From positions 1,984,001 through 2,048,000 of the forward strand of contig NZ_AP024861.1 of assembly GCF_024346755.1 (NCBI RefSeq): DNA of 64,000 nt. The letters run 5' to 3'. Source of the stretch: Vibrio aerogenes (GTDB lineage: Bacteria; Pseudomonadota; Gammaproteobacteria; Enterobacterales; Vibrionaceae). Below are positions 27,227-35,214 of this stretch, piece after piece. The first letter of the stretch is position 1. The number at the start of each line of letters is the position of its first letter. The notes beneath the pieces were generated by a model. The model made no database searches. It saw only the letters and a program-made list of their open reading frames with translations, and had not been told where the DNA came from. A program made the position numbers and the translations under genes.

Positions 27227-27670
27227 ATGTTGAATGCAATTACGTCTATTTTTAAAGAGCTGTTTGATGCTCAGTCATCAACCAGTGAAGAGCAGCCTGA
27301 TCTGGCAATTGCCTGCCTGCTGACTGAAGTAGCCTGTGCTGATCATCACCTTGCCGGTGAAGAAAAAATTGCCCGCCGTCAGATCCTGCAAAAAGTCTGT
27401 CAGGTCAGTGAAACGGCTGCTGACGCACTGCTGCATCAGGCGGACCAATTAGTGCGCGATTCTGCCTCACTTTATGATTTTACCTCCCAGCTTCGTTCTC
27501 TGTCTCATCCGAAACGTTATGAACTGATTCAGGCGATGTGGGAACTGGCACATACAGATGGTTATATTGACCCGTTAGAAGATGCAGTCATCCGTAAAAC
27601 GGCTGAGCTGCTGTATGTTGATCACAGTGAGTTTATTCGTGCGAAAATCAGCGTTTCGGATAATATTTAA
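27227..27670 (+). CDS. TerB-like (tellurite resistance B / DjlA-N type) helical protein
   Basis: 147 residues, all-helical, with the TerB pattern ACLLTEVACADHHLAGEEKI and later MWELAHTDGYIDPLEDAVI. These paired acidic motifs bind metal in TerB. The TerB fold occurs in stress and membrane-associated proteins and not only in tellurite resistance. The gene follows the 120-residue gene after 36 bases and precedes the cyclotransferase-like gene by 48 bases. Its role is unknown here; no other ter genes lie in the window. Confidence 0.8.
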   Translation: MLNAITSIFKELFDAQSSTSEEQPDLAIACLLTEVACADHHLAGEEKIARRQILQKVCQVSETAADALLHQADQLVRDSASLYDFTSQLRSLSHPKRYELIQAMWELAHTDGYIDPLEDAVIRKTAELLYVDHSEFIRAKISVSDNI

Positions 27671-27718
27671 CCGCCTGCTGGTTTCGCACAACAGATTAGA
27701 TTGATGAAAGGCTAATTT

Positions 27719-28276
27719 ATGTCGGTTTATATTTTTGGCTACGGCAGCCTGATGAATTCTTCTTCACGCCGTTTAACCGGACAAACAGGTCAGGCGATAC
27801 CTGCCGTTGTCTCCGGTCTGATCAGACACTGGGGCAAAGTGGATGACAGTTACTTCGCATCACCTCTGGTTTCAGAACCGGGTGCCGGGTTAGTCAACGG
27901 CGTATTGCTTGAAATTATGGATGAAGCGCTGGAAGAATTTGATAAAAGAGAAGCAGGTTATCAGCGGATACCTCTGCTTGCTGAACAGTTTGAAGCCCCT
28001 CTGGATCTCACGACCGAAGATGATATCTGGGTCTATATCAAGTCTCAGCCCCTGCCACCCTGTGAGAATGTGCCGGTTTTACAGACTTACATCGATACCG
28101 TCCTTTCCGGCTGTCTTGAAATCTCTGAAGATTTTGCCCGCTTCTTTATTCGCCATACGCGAGGCTGGCAGTCACCGGTTGATAATGATCGACAGCAACC
28201 GCGGTACAAAAATTATGCGGGTATTCCTGAACACCATATTGAACTTATTGACGAATTACTGGCAGTTCATGCCTGA
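27719..28276 (+). CDS. Gamma-glutamylcyclotransferase-like protein
   Basis: 185 residues with the GGCT fold. The FGYGSLM motif (6-12) binds the gamma-glutamyl group, and Glu78 in FDKREAGYQRI is the catalytic glutamate. Such proteins convert gamma-glutamyl amino acids, or glutathione in the ChaC branch, to 5-oxoproline. The C-terminal extension (to 185) is longer than minimal family members. Last of three closely spaced genes. Confidence 0.85.
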   Translation: MSVYIFGYGSLMNSSSRRLTGQTGQAIPAVVSGLIRHWGKVDDSYFASPLVSEPGAGLVNGVLLEIMDEALEEFDKREAGYQRIPLLAEQFEAPLDLTTEDDIWVYIKSQPLPPCENVPVLQTYIDTVLSGCLEISEDFARFFIRHTRGWQSPVDNDRQQPRYKNYAGIPEHHIELIDELLAVHA

Positions 28277-28282
28277 GTGGAT

Positions 28283-28318
28283 CAAAAAAATCTCCGGGAA
28301 AAATACCCCCCGGAGATT
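28283..28318 (-). terminator. Terminator of the beta-helix protein gene
   Basis: AATCTCCGGG and CCCGGAGATT (28289-28318) form a 10-bp stem; on the minus strand it is followed by TTTTTTT. It lies 21 bases past the stop at 28340, and may also stop the plus-strand operon. Confidence 0.88.
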
Positions 28319-28339
28319 AAAACAAAAGCCGCTCAGCTT

Positions 28340-29965
28340 TTATTGAATTTCAATTTCGGTGCCATCCACATACACTTTACAGTCTTCTGTCGCGCAGCGA
28401 ATATTGCTGTAAGTTGTATCTGTATCCGTTAATGAAGTCAGATAAGAAGTACCGGTCACCAGCCACTGGCTTTCAGCATCTAAGGTCAAAGAGACACTGG
28501 ATGCCGTGTTATCTGTATTGATAGCGCCTTTCAATTCGGATGGTTGCAGATCACTGTGTGCCAGAGTGATATCCGCTGTACTGACATCATCCACAATCAC
28601 ATCCCCGGCCAGTTTGACTCCGTTTGCAGTGAAGTTTGCAATACCGCCCTTGTAGTCCCAGTGTTTGTTCAGTGCGGACAACAAGAGTGTCGGACAACTG
28701 TTGTTCACTTCAACATCATTCAGGGTCATCGTCCCTGTCTGGTTCGCAACCACAAATGCTGCACAGTTATCGGTTGCCGTCTCTGAAGTGTTCGAGGTAT
28801 CGGTATAGTTGAAGACACCCCCGGTCATTGTAAAGCAGGAACCCACACCGCATTCACTGTTGTCCGCATCACCGGACATACTTTGATACAGGAAGACACC
28901 GCGGTGTTCATCCAGATCAGAGATACCATTGAGGGTCACATTGTCCAGAGTGACGACATTACTGCCTTCCAGTACAACCACTTCAGCATTGGTCGTCGTA
29001 AATGTCGCATCGGAAGCAGTAATGGTACCTGTAGAATAGATACCAGCAGAACGCATACCTGTGGCTTTATAAGTACCACCGTGAACAATCACTGTACCGC
29101 TGCCCCGATCCGTACCTACAACCGAACTTGAAGCACCTGTCGTTAATGCGTCCACATTATTTGCGATAATGGTGCCGCCTCCGGCTGCGAAAACTGCGTG
29201 ACCGCCGTCAGCAGTTGCTTTCATGGTTGTATCCGAGACAGAAATAACGCCGGAACCATAAGCAAAAACAGAATTCGCGCCCATACCTGTAGAGGTAATG
29301 CTACCGCCATGAATGGTCAGATTACCGCCATCATAATTCAGTACAGCGGCATTGAGACCAAAGAAGCTGCTCTCTTCATTACTTGAACTTTCACCGGATG
29401 TTGTAATGGTTGGTTGTTCCAGCACCAGTGCAGCATCAGAACCGGTCACACAGACAGCACTATCACTGTCAGTACTTGTGGTATAAGTTGCACCTTGTTC
29501 AGTGAATGTACCGGAATCAAGCAGATAAGATGCGGTTCCCCGGCCGCATGCACCTGATGTCCAGCTGCCGTAGTCTGATGTTTCAACGGTCAAAGTGACC
29601 GGCTGAGACATACTATCTTTGTACGCTGGCGCACCATTATATTTTGCAGAAAGATTGTGAGTTCCTTCCGTCAGGACGGCTGTGAATGATGCAGCCCCGG
29701 AAGACAAAGGTGCAGCCCCCAATACTGTCGGGCCATCCATAAAGGTAATGTAGCCGGTTGCATCTGAAGGTGTGACAGAGACCGTGAGTGTCACAGTGTC
29801 TGTTGTGCTTGCAGAAGCGACAGATGAAGCCAGTGTTGTTTTAGTAAACGCGGACGGTAAACCCGCAGGATTGACATCCGGTGTAAAATCATGCGCACTT
29901 GCACAGACTGAGCCAACGGACAACATAATTGCCAGGGGATAAGTTGTTTTATATAAACATTTCAT
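28340..29965 (-). CDS. Secreted Ig-like / parallel beta-helix protein
   Basis: 541 residues from ATG at 29965, which has AGGA 9 bases upstream; the frame opens 45 bases earlier without an RBS. A signal peptide (MKCLYKTTYPLAIMLSVGSVCASA) is followed by an Ig-like domain typical of Big/Ig_3 repeats (VTLTVSVTPSDATGYITF, about residues 57-127) and then a long region of Ser/Thr/Gly-rich beta turns (about 130-520), as in right-handed parallel beta-helix proteins. Cysteines in pairs suggest disulfides. There is no autotransporter barrel, LPXTG or membrane anchor. Role unknown; adhesion or surface polysaccharide interaction is possible. Confidence 0.75.
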   Translation of the reverse strand: MKCLYKTTYPLAIMLSVGSVCASAHDFTPDVNPAGLPSAFTKTTLASSVASASTTDTVTLTVSVTPSDATGYITFMDGPTVLGAAPLSSGAASFTAVLTEGTHNLSAKYNGAPAYKDSMSQPVTLTVETSDYGSWTSGACGRGTASYLLDSGTFTEQGATYTTSTDSDSAVCVTGSDAALVLEQPTITTSGESSSNEESSFFGLNAAVLNYDGGNLTIHGGSITSTGMGANSVFAYGSGVISVSDTTMKATADGGHAVFAAGGGTIIANNVDALTTGASSSVVGTDRGSGTVIVHGGTYKATGMRSAGIYSTGTITASDATFTTTNAEVVVLEGSNVVTLDNVTLNGISDLDEHRGVFLYQSMSGDADNSECGVGSCFTMTGGVFNYTDTSNTSETATDNCAAFVVANQTGTMTLNDVEVNNSCPTLLLSALNKHWDYKGGIANFTANGVKLAGDVIVDDVSTADITLAHSDLQPSELKGAINTDNTASSVSLTLDAESQWLVTGTSYLTSLTDTDTTYSNIRCATEDCKVYVDGTEIEIQ

Positions 29966-30450
29966 TTTTATATTCCTGTTTTTAACCCTGAAAGTACATG
30001 GGTTATTCATTGCTTAAATGACGACTTATACATATCCTGGGAACAACGAAGAATGCTTGAAAATCTTGAAAACTCCTGGTTTATATCTAATTAACTATCT
30101 GAAAAAATTAAAGATATTAAATTCAGGTTCCGCCGTTCCTGTTTTTTACAATAGCGCTGGAAGGTGCATATCATGTTTGATACAGATCAATTTGCTCAGC
30201 AAAGAAACGTAAACAACAATTTGCATATATTTACAATTTTTCTCCGGCATACTGAACTACCGGAGAAGGTATGTTCCTTCTTTTTCTTGTCGTGAACTGC
30301 ATATCCGCCAACCCACAAACTGATAAATTTTCAGGCAGCTTTGGTGCATCTTCCCTATTCAATGAAGACCTATCCGGTATAATGTCCGTTTTCAAAATCA
30401 CAATAATGTAATTCGTCAACGTTACGAATACAGGAAGCAAACGGAAAGCA
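29966..30450. other. Intergenic region between the beta-helix gene and rimO
   Basis: About 485 bases hold divergent promoters. It contains an FNR-type site (30177-30190) and, on the minus strand, a TATTGT -10-like hexamer (30148-30153). No gene or RNA is seen. Confidence 0.5.
30177..30190. promoter_or_regulatory. FNR/Anr-type binding site
   Basis: TTGATACAGATCAA matches the consensus TTGAT-N4-ATCAA perfectly. Its centre is about 42.5 bases from the inferred start point for the minus-strand beta-helix gene, if TATTGT at 30153-30148 is the -10. This is the class II activation geometry. It is also about 260 bases upstream of rimO. Confidence 0.65.
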
Positions 30451-31857
30451 ATGACAGTCCAGACATTTACACCAAATCAGACAACAACACTTGAAACAGC
30501 AAAAAAAACGCTGACAGAGCAGGATAAAGATCAGCCTTCTCAGGCCGGGCACCGGATCGGTTTTATTTCTCTCGGCTGCCCTAAAAATCTGGTTGACTCA
30601 GAAAGAATTCTGACGCAACTCCGCACGGAAGGTTACGATATCGTTGGCACATATCAGAATGCCGATCTTGTGATAGTCAATACCTGTGGATTTATCGACA
30701 GTGCAGTTCAGGAATCACTGGATACGATCGGAGAAGCCCTGAATGAAAATGGAAAAGTGATTGTCACTGGTTGTCTGGGCGTCCGGGAAAATGAAATCCG
30801 GGAAGTTCATCCTAACGTACTGGCAATTACAGGACCTCACGCGTATGAAAATGTACTGGAGCAGGTCCATCAGTATATTCCCCGTCCTGAACACAACCCT
30901 TACACCAGCCTGGTTCCCGATCACGGTGTGAAGCTGACACCAAAACATTATGCCTATCTGAAAATTTCGGAAGGATGTAATCATAAATGCACATTTTGCA
31001 TTATTCCTTCCATGCGGGGCGATCTGGTCAGCAGGCCGGTGGGCGAAGTCATCAGTGAAGCCGAACGGCTGAAAAATGCTGGTGTCAAAGAATTACTGGT
31101 GATTAGTCAGGATACCAGTGCCTATGGTGTCGATACCCGGCATAAACTCGATTTTGCAAATGGCACACCAATACGCCACAACCTGCAATCGCTGTGTGAA
31201 GCTCTTGGTCAACAAGGCATTTGGGTTCGCCTGCATTACGTTTATCCGTATCCACATGTGGATGATCTGATTCCGCTGATGGCAGACGGAAAAGTGTTAC
31301 CTTACCTTGATATTCCATTCCAGCATGCCAGTCCCAGAGTTCTGAAAATGATGAAGCGCCCCGGACAGGCGGAAAGAACACTGGAGCGCATCAAAAAATG
31401 GCGGGAAATGTGTCCGGAACTGGTGATTCGATCAACATTTATTGTCGGTTTCCCCGGTGAAACAGAAGAAGACTTTCAGATTTTACTTGACTGGTTACAG
31501 GAAGCCCAACTGGATCGCGTCGGATGCTTTAAGTATTCGCCGGTCGAAGGCGCCACGGCGAATGATCTGGCAGAGCAGGTCCCTGAATCGGTCAAACAAG
31601 ATCGTTATGAGCGTTTCATGCAGGTGCAACAGGCCATCAGTACAGAAAAACTGAAACAGCGCATTGGTTCAACCATGCAGGTGCTGATAGACGAAGTTGA
31701 TGATGAAGGTGCGATTGGCCGGACTTATGCAGATGCGCCTGAAATTGACGGTCTGGTGTATCTCAATGGTGAAACATCTCTGAAACCGGGAGATCAGGTG
31801 AATGCGGTGATAGAACACTCTGACGAATATGATCTGTGGGCCAGTCTGGCCTTATAG
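30451..31857 (+). CDS. rimO: Ribosomal protein S12 methylthiotransferase RimO
   Basis: 468 residues, MiaB/RimO radical-SAM family. The N-terminal cluster cysteines are Cys43, Cys79 and Cys108, and the radical-SAM set CxxxCxxC is Cys176, Cys180 and Cys183 ([10 protein letters not shown]). [11 protein letters not shown] and a C-terminal TRAM domain follow. It adds a methylthio group to the conserved Asp of ribosomal protein S12. The N-terminus has about 30 extra residues compared with E. coli; a later start is not obvious. Confidence 0.96.
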   Translation: MTVQTFTPNQTTTLETAKKTLTEQDKDQPSQAGHRIGFISLGCPKNLVDSERILTQLRTEGYDIVGTYQNADLVIVNTCGFIDSAVQESLDTIGEALNENGKVIVTGCLGVRENEIREVHPNVLAITGPHAYENVLEQVHQYIPRPEHNPYTSLVPDHGVKLTPKHYAYLKISEGCNHKCTFCIIPSMRGDLVSRPVGEVISEAERLKNAGVKELLVISQDTSAYGVDTRHKLDFANGTPIRHNLQSLCEALGQQGIWVRLHYVYPYPHVDDLIPLMADGKVLPYLDIPFQHASPRVLKMMKRPGQAERTLERIKKWREMCPELVIRSTFIVGFPGETEEDFQILLDWLQEAQLDRVGCFKYSPVEGATANDLAEQVPESVKQDRYERFMQVQQAISTEKLKQRIGSTMQVLIDEVDDEGAIGRTYADAPEIDGLVYLNGETSLKPGDQVNAVIEHSDEYDLWASLAL

Positions 31858-31871
31858 ATCATCTTTCTTCG

Positions 31872-31898
31872 CTGACCACTGCAAACCGCAGTGGTCAG
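31872..31898. terminator. Hairpin between rimO and the exonuclease gene
   Basis: CTGACCACTGC, AAACC, GCAGTGGTCAG form a perfect 11-bp stem between two convergent genes. The T tract is poor on both strands, so it is a probable but weak terminator. Confidence 0.6.
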
Positions 31899-31916
31899 TC
31901 TGGAGCGTGTTTTGAG

Positions 31917-32447
31917 TTACAACAGCTTTAAAGCCAGTTTTGCCAGATTAAAGGCATCAACATATCCGGAATGTTGCCGCCCTTCCCAGTCAATTCCCAG
32001 CAATTCCTGTGCATCCCGGTGACCAATGCGTTTATTTTTCATTCGTTGCTGAATTCTGAATAAAGTCGCAAGATTGAGAAATTCCCCAACCGGGCACTCA
32101 ATATGTTTCGACTCGCACTCTTGTTTCAGAATTAAATCATCCCTTCCCCAAGCCGCATAGATTTTATTACCGGCACCAAAGTTTTTTATCATCGACTGGA
32201 TCACCTGCTCTAAAGGTCGTCCCTGTTTCTCGATTTTTCGCGGCGTAATGCCTGTAAGTTGACTGCAAAATAAAGAGATTTCATCATTCTCTGGTTTGAC
32301 ATAATACTGTGCCCGCTTCACGATCGCCTGCTGATCCAAAGCGATTTCTGCCAAACCTATTTCAATGATTTCACCGGTCGTCCCCACCCCGTTTTCATTC
32401 CAGCAACACATCTCTAAATCGAAACAAACGACCCGGTTATAATTCAT
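31917..32447 (-). CDS. DEDDh 3'-5' exonuclease, Eri1/KapD-like
   Basis: 176 residues from ATG at 32447, chosen for AGGAG upstream and because the family starts here (NYNRVVCFDLEM). The DEDDh acidic residues are Asp10, Glu12 (FDLEMCCW), the Asp in WGRDDL, and the His/Asp of HSGYVDAFN. It degrades RNA or DNA 3' ends. Single-domain bacterial members of this branch resemble KapD and Eri1-type inhibitors. No neighbouring partner gene suggests a target. Confidence 0.85.
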   Translation of the reverse strand: MNYNRVVCFDLEMCCWNENGVGTTGEIIEIGLAEIALDQQAIVKRAQYYVKPENDEISLFCSQLTGITPRKIEKQGRPLEQVIQSMIKNFGAGNKIYAAWGRDDLILKQECESKHIECPVGEFLNLATLFRIQQRMKNKRIGHRDAQELLGIDWEGRQHSGYVDAFNLAKLALKLL

Positions 32448-32632
32448 GAAAATAAAACTCCTGAATGATTCTTGCCAAAACCAATCATAATAAAGCAATC
32501 GCGATATAAATAAATAGTTTTATATGATGCGCAAATCTTATCCAATCAGGCAGGAGGACCGGGAAAAACTGCTTTGGCGACTCCCGGCTTGTCTCCGGGC
32601 TGTGTTAGTATTCCGGAATATTTTAAACCATG

Positions 32633-32680
32633 TATACCCAAACAACCTGAAAATGCGGTGTTCAGTGAGATTTGGGTATA
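32633..32680. repeat. TATACCCAA palindrome, dispersed repeat family B
   Basis: TATACCCAAA (32633-32642) and TTTGGGTATA (32671-32680) are a perfect 10-bp inverted repeat around ACAACCTGAAAATGC. The first 34 bases resemble 48149-48183. The right end gives TATAAT (32677-32682), which could act as a -10 element for the chaperone operon. Confidence 0.65.
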
Positions 32681-32704
32681 ATTTACAGAGTGCATATACT
32701 TTGT

Positions 32705-32722
32705 AAGTTGAACGCTCAACTT
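32705..32722. promoter_or_regulatory. 7-bp dyad in front of the DUF2760 operon
   Basis: AAGTTGA, ACGC, TCAACTT lies 23-40 bases before the DUF2760 ATG and a little downstream of a TATAAT. It could be an operator or a leader hairpin. Confidence 0.4.
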
Positions 32723-32744
32723 CTCAACGCATAGAGACATCATC

Positions 32745-33365
32745 ATGAATTTCGATTTGAATACAATACCCACAACATTTGATCTCCTTCATATCATTCT
32801 GACACTGGTTTGCCTTGTCCTGCTGGTGACACTTTTTACCCGTCGTCCGTCTGTCGTTGAAAAGATTGTTGAAAAACCCGTAGAAAAAATCATCGAAAAG
32901 CCAGTCGAAAAAATTATTGAAGTCGAAAAAGTCGTTGAAGTCGAGAAAGTGGTTGAAAAAGTGGTCGAATCAAAACTGGCAACCACATCAACGGATGCCG
33001 CATTGCAATTGTTAGCACTTTTCCAGAAAGAAGCCCGCTTGATCGACTTTTTGAATGAAGATATTGCCGCTTATTCAGATGAAGAAGTTGGCGCTGCAAC
33101 CCGGGTAATTCACGCCGGAGGACAGAAAGTACTTAAAGATTATGTCACTCTGACGCCAGTCAGAAATGAAGAGGAAGAAACACGCATTGCAGTGGAAGCA
33201 GGCTTTAACCCTCAGCAAATCCGGCTGACCGGTAACGTGACAGGTTCAGCACCTTATCAGGGGACACTGGTTCATAAAGGATGGCTGGCAACGTCAATCG
33301 AACTGCCCAAAATTGCCAAAGATTACGATGTTTCGGTGATTGCACCGGCGGAGGTTGAACTATAA
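32745..33365 (+). CDS. DUF2760 protein with N-terminal anchor and charged repeat
   Basis: 206 residues. One hydrophobic helix (about residues 13-32) is followed by a repetitive charged stalk of VEK/IEK-type heptads (VEKIVEKPVEKIIEKPVEKI to about 74), then a compact DUF2760-type domain (about 78-206) with RLIDFLNEDIAAYSDEEVGAATR. The helix points to membrane anchoring, with the stalk as spacer. It is the first gene of an operon with two Hsp70 proteins; its stop TAA overlaps the next ATG by one base. No enzymatic motif is visible. Confidence 0.9.
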   Translation: MNFDLNTIPTTFDLLHIILTLVCLVLLVTLFTRRPSVVEKIVEKPVEKIIEKPVEKIIEVEKVVEVEKVVEKVVESKLATTSTDAALQLLALFQKEARLIDFLNEDIAAYSDEEVGAATRVIHAGGQKVLKDYVTLTPVRNEEEETRIAVEAGFNPQQIRLTGNVTGSAPYQGTLVHKGWLATSIELPKIAKDYDVSVIAPAEVEL

Positions 33366-35212
33366 TGACACATCGTTATTCCGTTGGGATTGACTTGGGC
33401 ACAACCCATTGTGTTTTGTCTTATACAGACTTGCAGGATGAACAGGAAAAAGTCACCGTCATGCCCATAGCCCAAATGACTGCGCCGGGTACTGTTGAAT
33501 CATTGCCTCAACTGGGATCATTCGTTTATCAGCCTCACGAACATGAAATGTCTCCGGATACGCAAACCCTTCCCTGGACAGATACACCGGAAGCACTGGT
33601 TGGGGCTATTGCCCGGCAGCTCGGCAGTAAAACGCCACTGCGGTTAATTGCCAGTGCAAAATCCTGGCTTTGTCATGGTGGTGTTAACCGCCGGGAAGCT
33701 TTTTTGCCGGCAGGCAGTCCTGAAGAGGTTGAAAAAATTTCGCCATTACGGGCGACAGAGCTCTATCTGGATCATATCAAATGCGCCTGGAATCATCAGT
33801 TTCCGGAACATCCTCTGGAACAGCAGGATGTCACCATCACCATTCCGGCTTCTTTTGATCCGGCAGCGCGTGATTTGACCGCTGAAGCAGCAAAGAACCG
33901 CCATTTAAATCAGCTTACCCTGCTTGAAGAGCCACAGGCTGCACTTTACAGCTGGATTCATGTAAACGAAGCTGACTGGCGCGATCAGGTCACCGTTGGC
34001 GATGTTGTCCTCGTCATTGATATCGGCGGTGGTACAACCGACTTATCTTTAGTTGAAGTCAAAGCGCAGGATGGAAACTTAATACTTGAACGGGTCGCGG
34101 TTGGTGAGCACATTCTGTTGGGCGGCGATAATATGGATCTTGCACTGGCGTACCGGCTGAAAATGAAACTGTCTGAGGAAGGTAAAGACCTTCAGCCATG
34201 GCAAATTCAGGCGGTCACTCATGCCTGCCGTGATGCCAAAGAAGCCCTGCTTAATGATCCGGCACTTCAGTCTGTACCAATTGTGGTTCCGAGTCGCGGC
34301 TCTAAATTATTGGGTTCAACACTCAAAACAGAACTGACGCAGGACGAGATTCGTCAAACACTGGTTGATGGTTTCTTCCCGGCCGTCCCGGTGAGTGACC
34401 ATCCGCGACAACGTAACCGCGGCGCTCTGACACAAATGGGGCTGCCCTATGCTCAGGATGCCGGCATCACCCGTCATATTGCAGCCTTCTTATCCCGCCA
34501 GGCTGAAACACCTGACCTTGGTCAGGCTATGCCATTTGGTGGTATCCCCGGCCTGTCCTCAGAATCCACACCGGCCTTTATTCAGCCAACAGCTATTTTG
34601 CTCAATGGTGGTGTGCTGAAATCAGATCTGCTGACCACCCGTCTGGTGGAAACGATTAATTGCTGGCTTTCTGACGCCGGTGCAGAACCCGTCAGAGAGT
34701 TGCGTGGTATTGATCTGGATCTGGCTGTGTCTCAGGGGGCGGCCTATTATGGTGTCGTTCGTCAGGGAACAGGTGTCCGTATCCGGGGTGGGCTCGCCAG
34801 CAGCTACTATGTCGGTATTGAAAGCGCGATGCCTGCGATTCCGGGAATGGCCCCACCTTTGGAAGCGATGTGTGTTGCGCCATTTGGTATGGAAGAAGGT
34901 GCCAGTGTGCATATGGACAACAAAGAATTTGGCCTGGTCATCGGGCAACCGGTCCACTTCCAGTTTTTTGGTTCCACGATTCGCAAAGATGATCAGGCAG
35001 GCTCACATCTCGACAGCTGGGCTGATGACGAGCTTCTGGAACTGCCGGAAATACAGGTCACTCTGGATGCAACCCAAAACCGGAAAAACGGAGAAATCGT
35101 GCCGGTAACGCTGGCATCGAAAGTCACCGAAATCGGGACACTCTGTCTGGAAGCCATTGCGACAGACAACGGGCAGAAATGGCATGTTGAATTTGATGTA
35201 CGCGAAGGATAA
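33365..35212 (+). CDS. Hsp70 family protein (first of a tandem pair)
   Basis: 615 residues. The actin-like ATPase domain is complete: phosphate-1 GIDLGTTH (residues 8-15), phosphate-2 IDIGGGTTDLSL, and the adenosine motif LLNGGVLKSD. The substrate-binding part is shorter and divergent compared with DnaK and ends IATDNGQKWHVEFDV. It overlaps the DUF2760 stop and is followed after 2 bases by the second Hsp70. Similar tandem Hsp70 genes with DUF2760 occur in other Proteobacteria; the function is uncharacterised. No J-domain or GrpE gene is near. Confidence 0.92.
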   Translation: MTHRYSVGIDLGTTHCVLSYTDLQDEQEKVTVMPIAQMTAPGTVESLPQLGSFVYQPHEHEMSPDTQTLPWTDTPEALVGAIARQLGSKTPLRLIASAKSWLCHGGVNRREAFLPAGSPEEVEKISPLRATELYLDHIKCAWNHQFPEHPLEQQDVTITIPASFDPAARDLTAEAAKNRHLNQLTLLEEPQAALYSWIHVNEADWRDQVTVGDVVLVIDIGGGTTDLSLVEVKAQDGNLILERVAVGEHILLGGDNMDLALAYRLKMKLSEEGKDLQPWQIQAVTHACRDAKEALLNDPALQSVPIVVPSRGSKLLGSTLKTELTQDEIRQTLVDGFFPAVPVSDHPRQRNRGALTQMGLPYAQDAGITRHIAAFLSRQAETPDLGQAMPFGGIPGLSSESTPAFIQPTAILLNGGVLKSDLLTTRLVETINCWLSDAGAEPVRELRGIDLDLAVSQGAAYYGVVRQGTGVRIRGGLASSYYVGIESAMPAIPGMAPPLEAMCVAPFGMEEGASVHMDNKEFGLVIGQPVHFQFFGSTIRKDDQAGSHLDSWADDELLELPEIQVTLDATQNRKNGEIVPVTLASKVTEIGTLCLEAIATDNGQKWHVEFDVREG

Positions 35213-35214
35213 TC

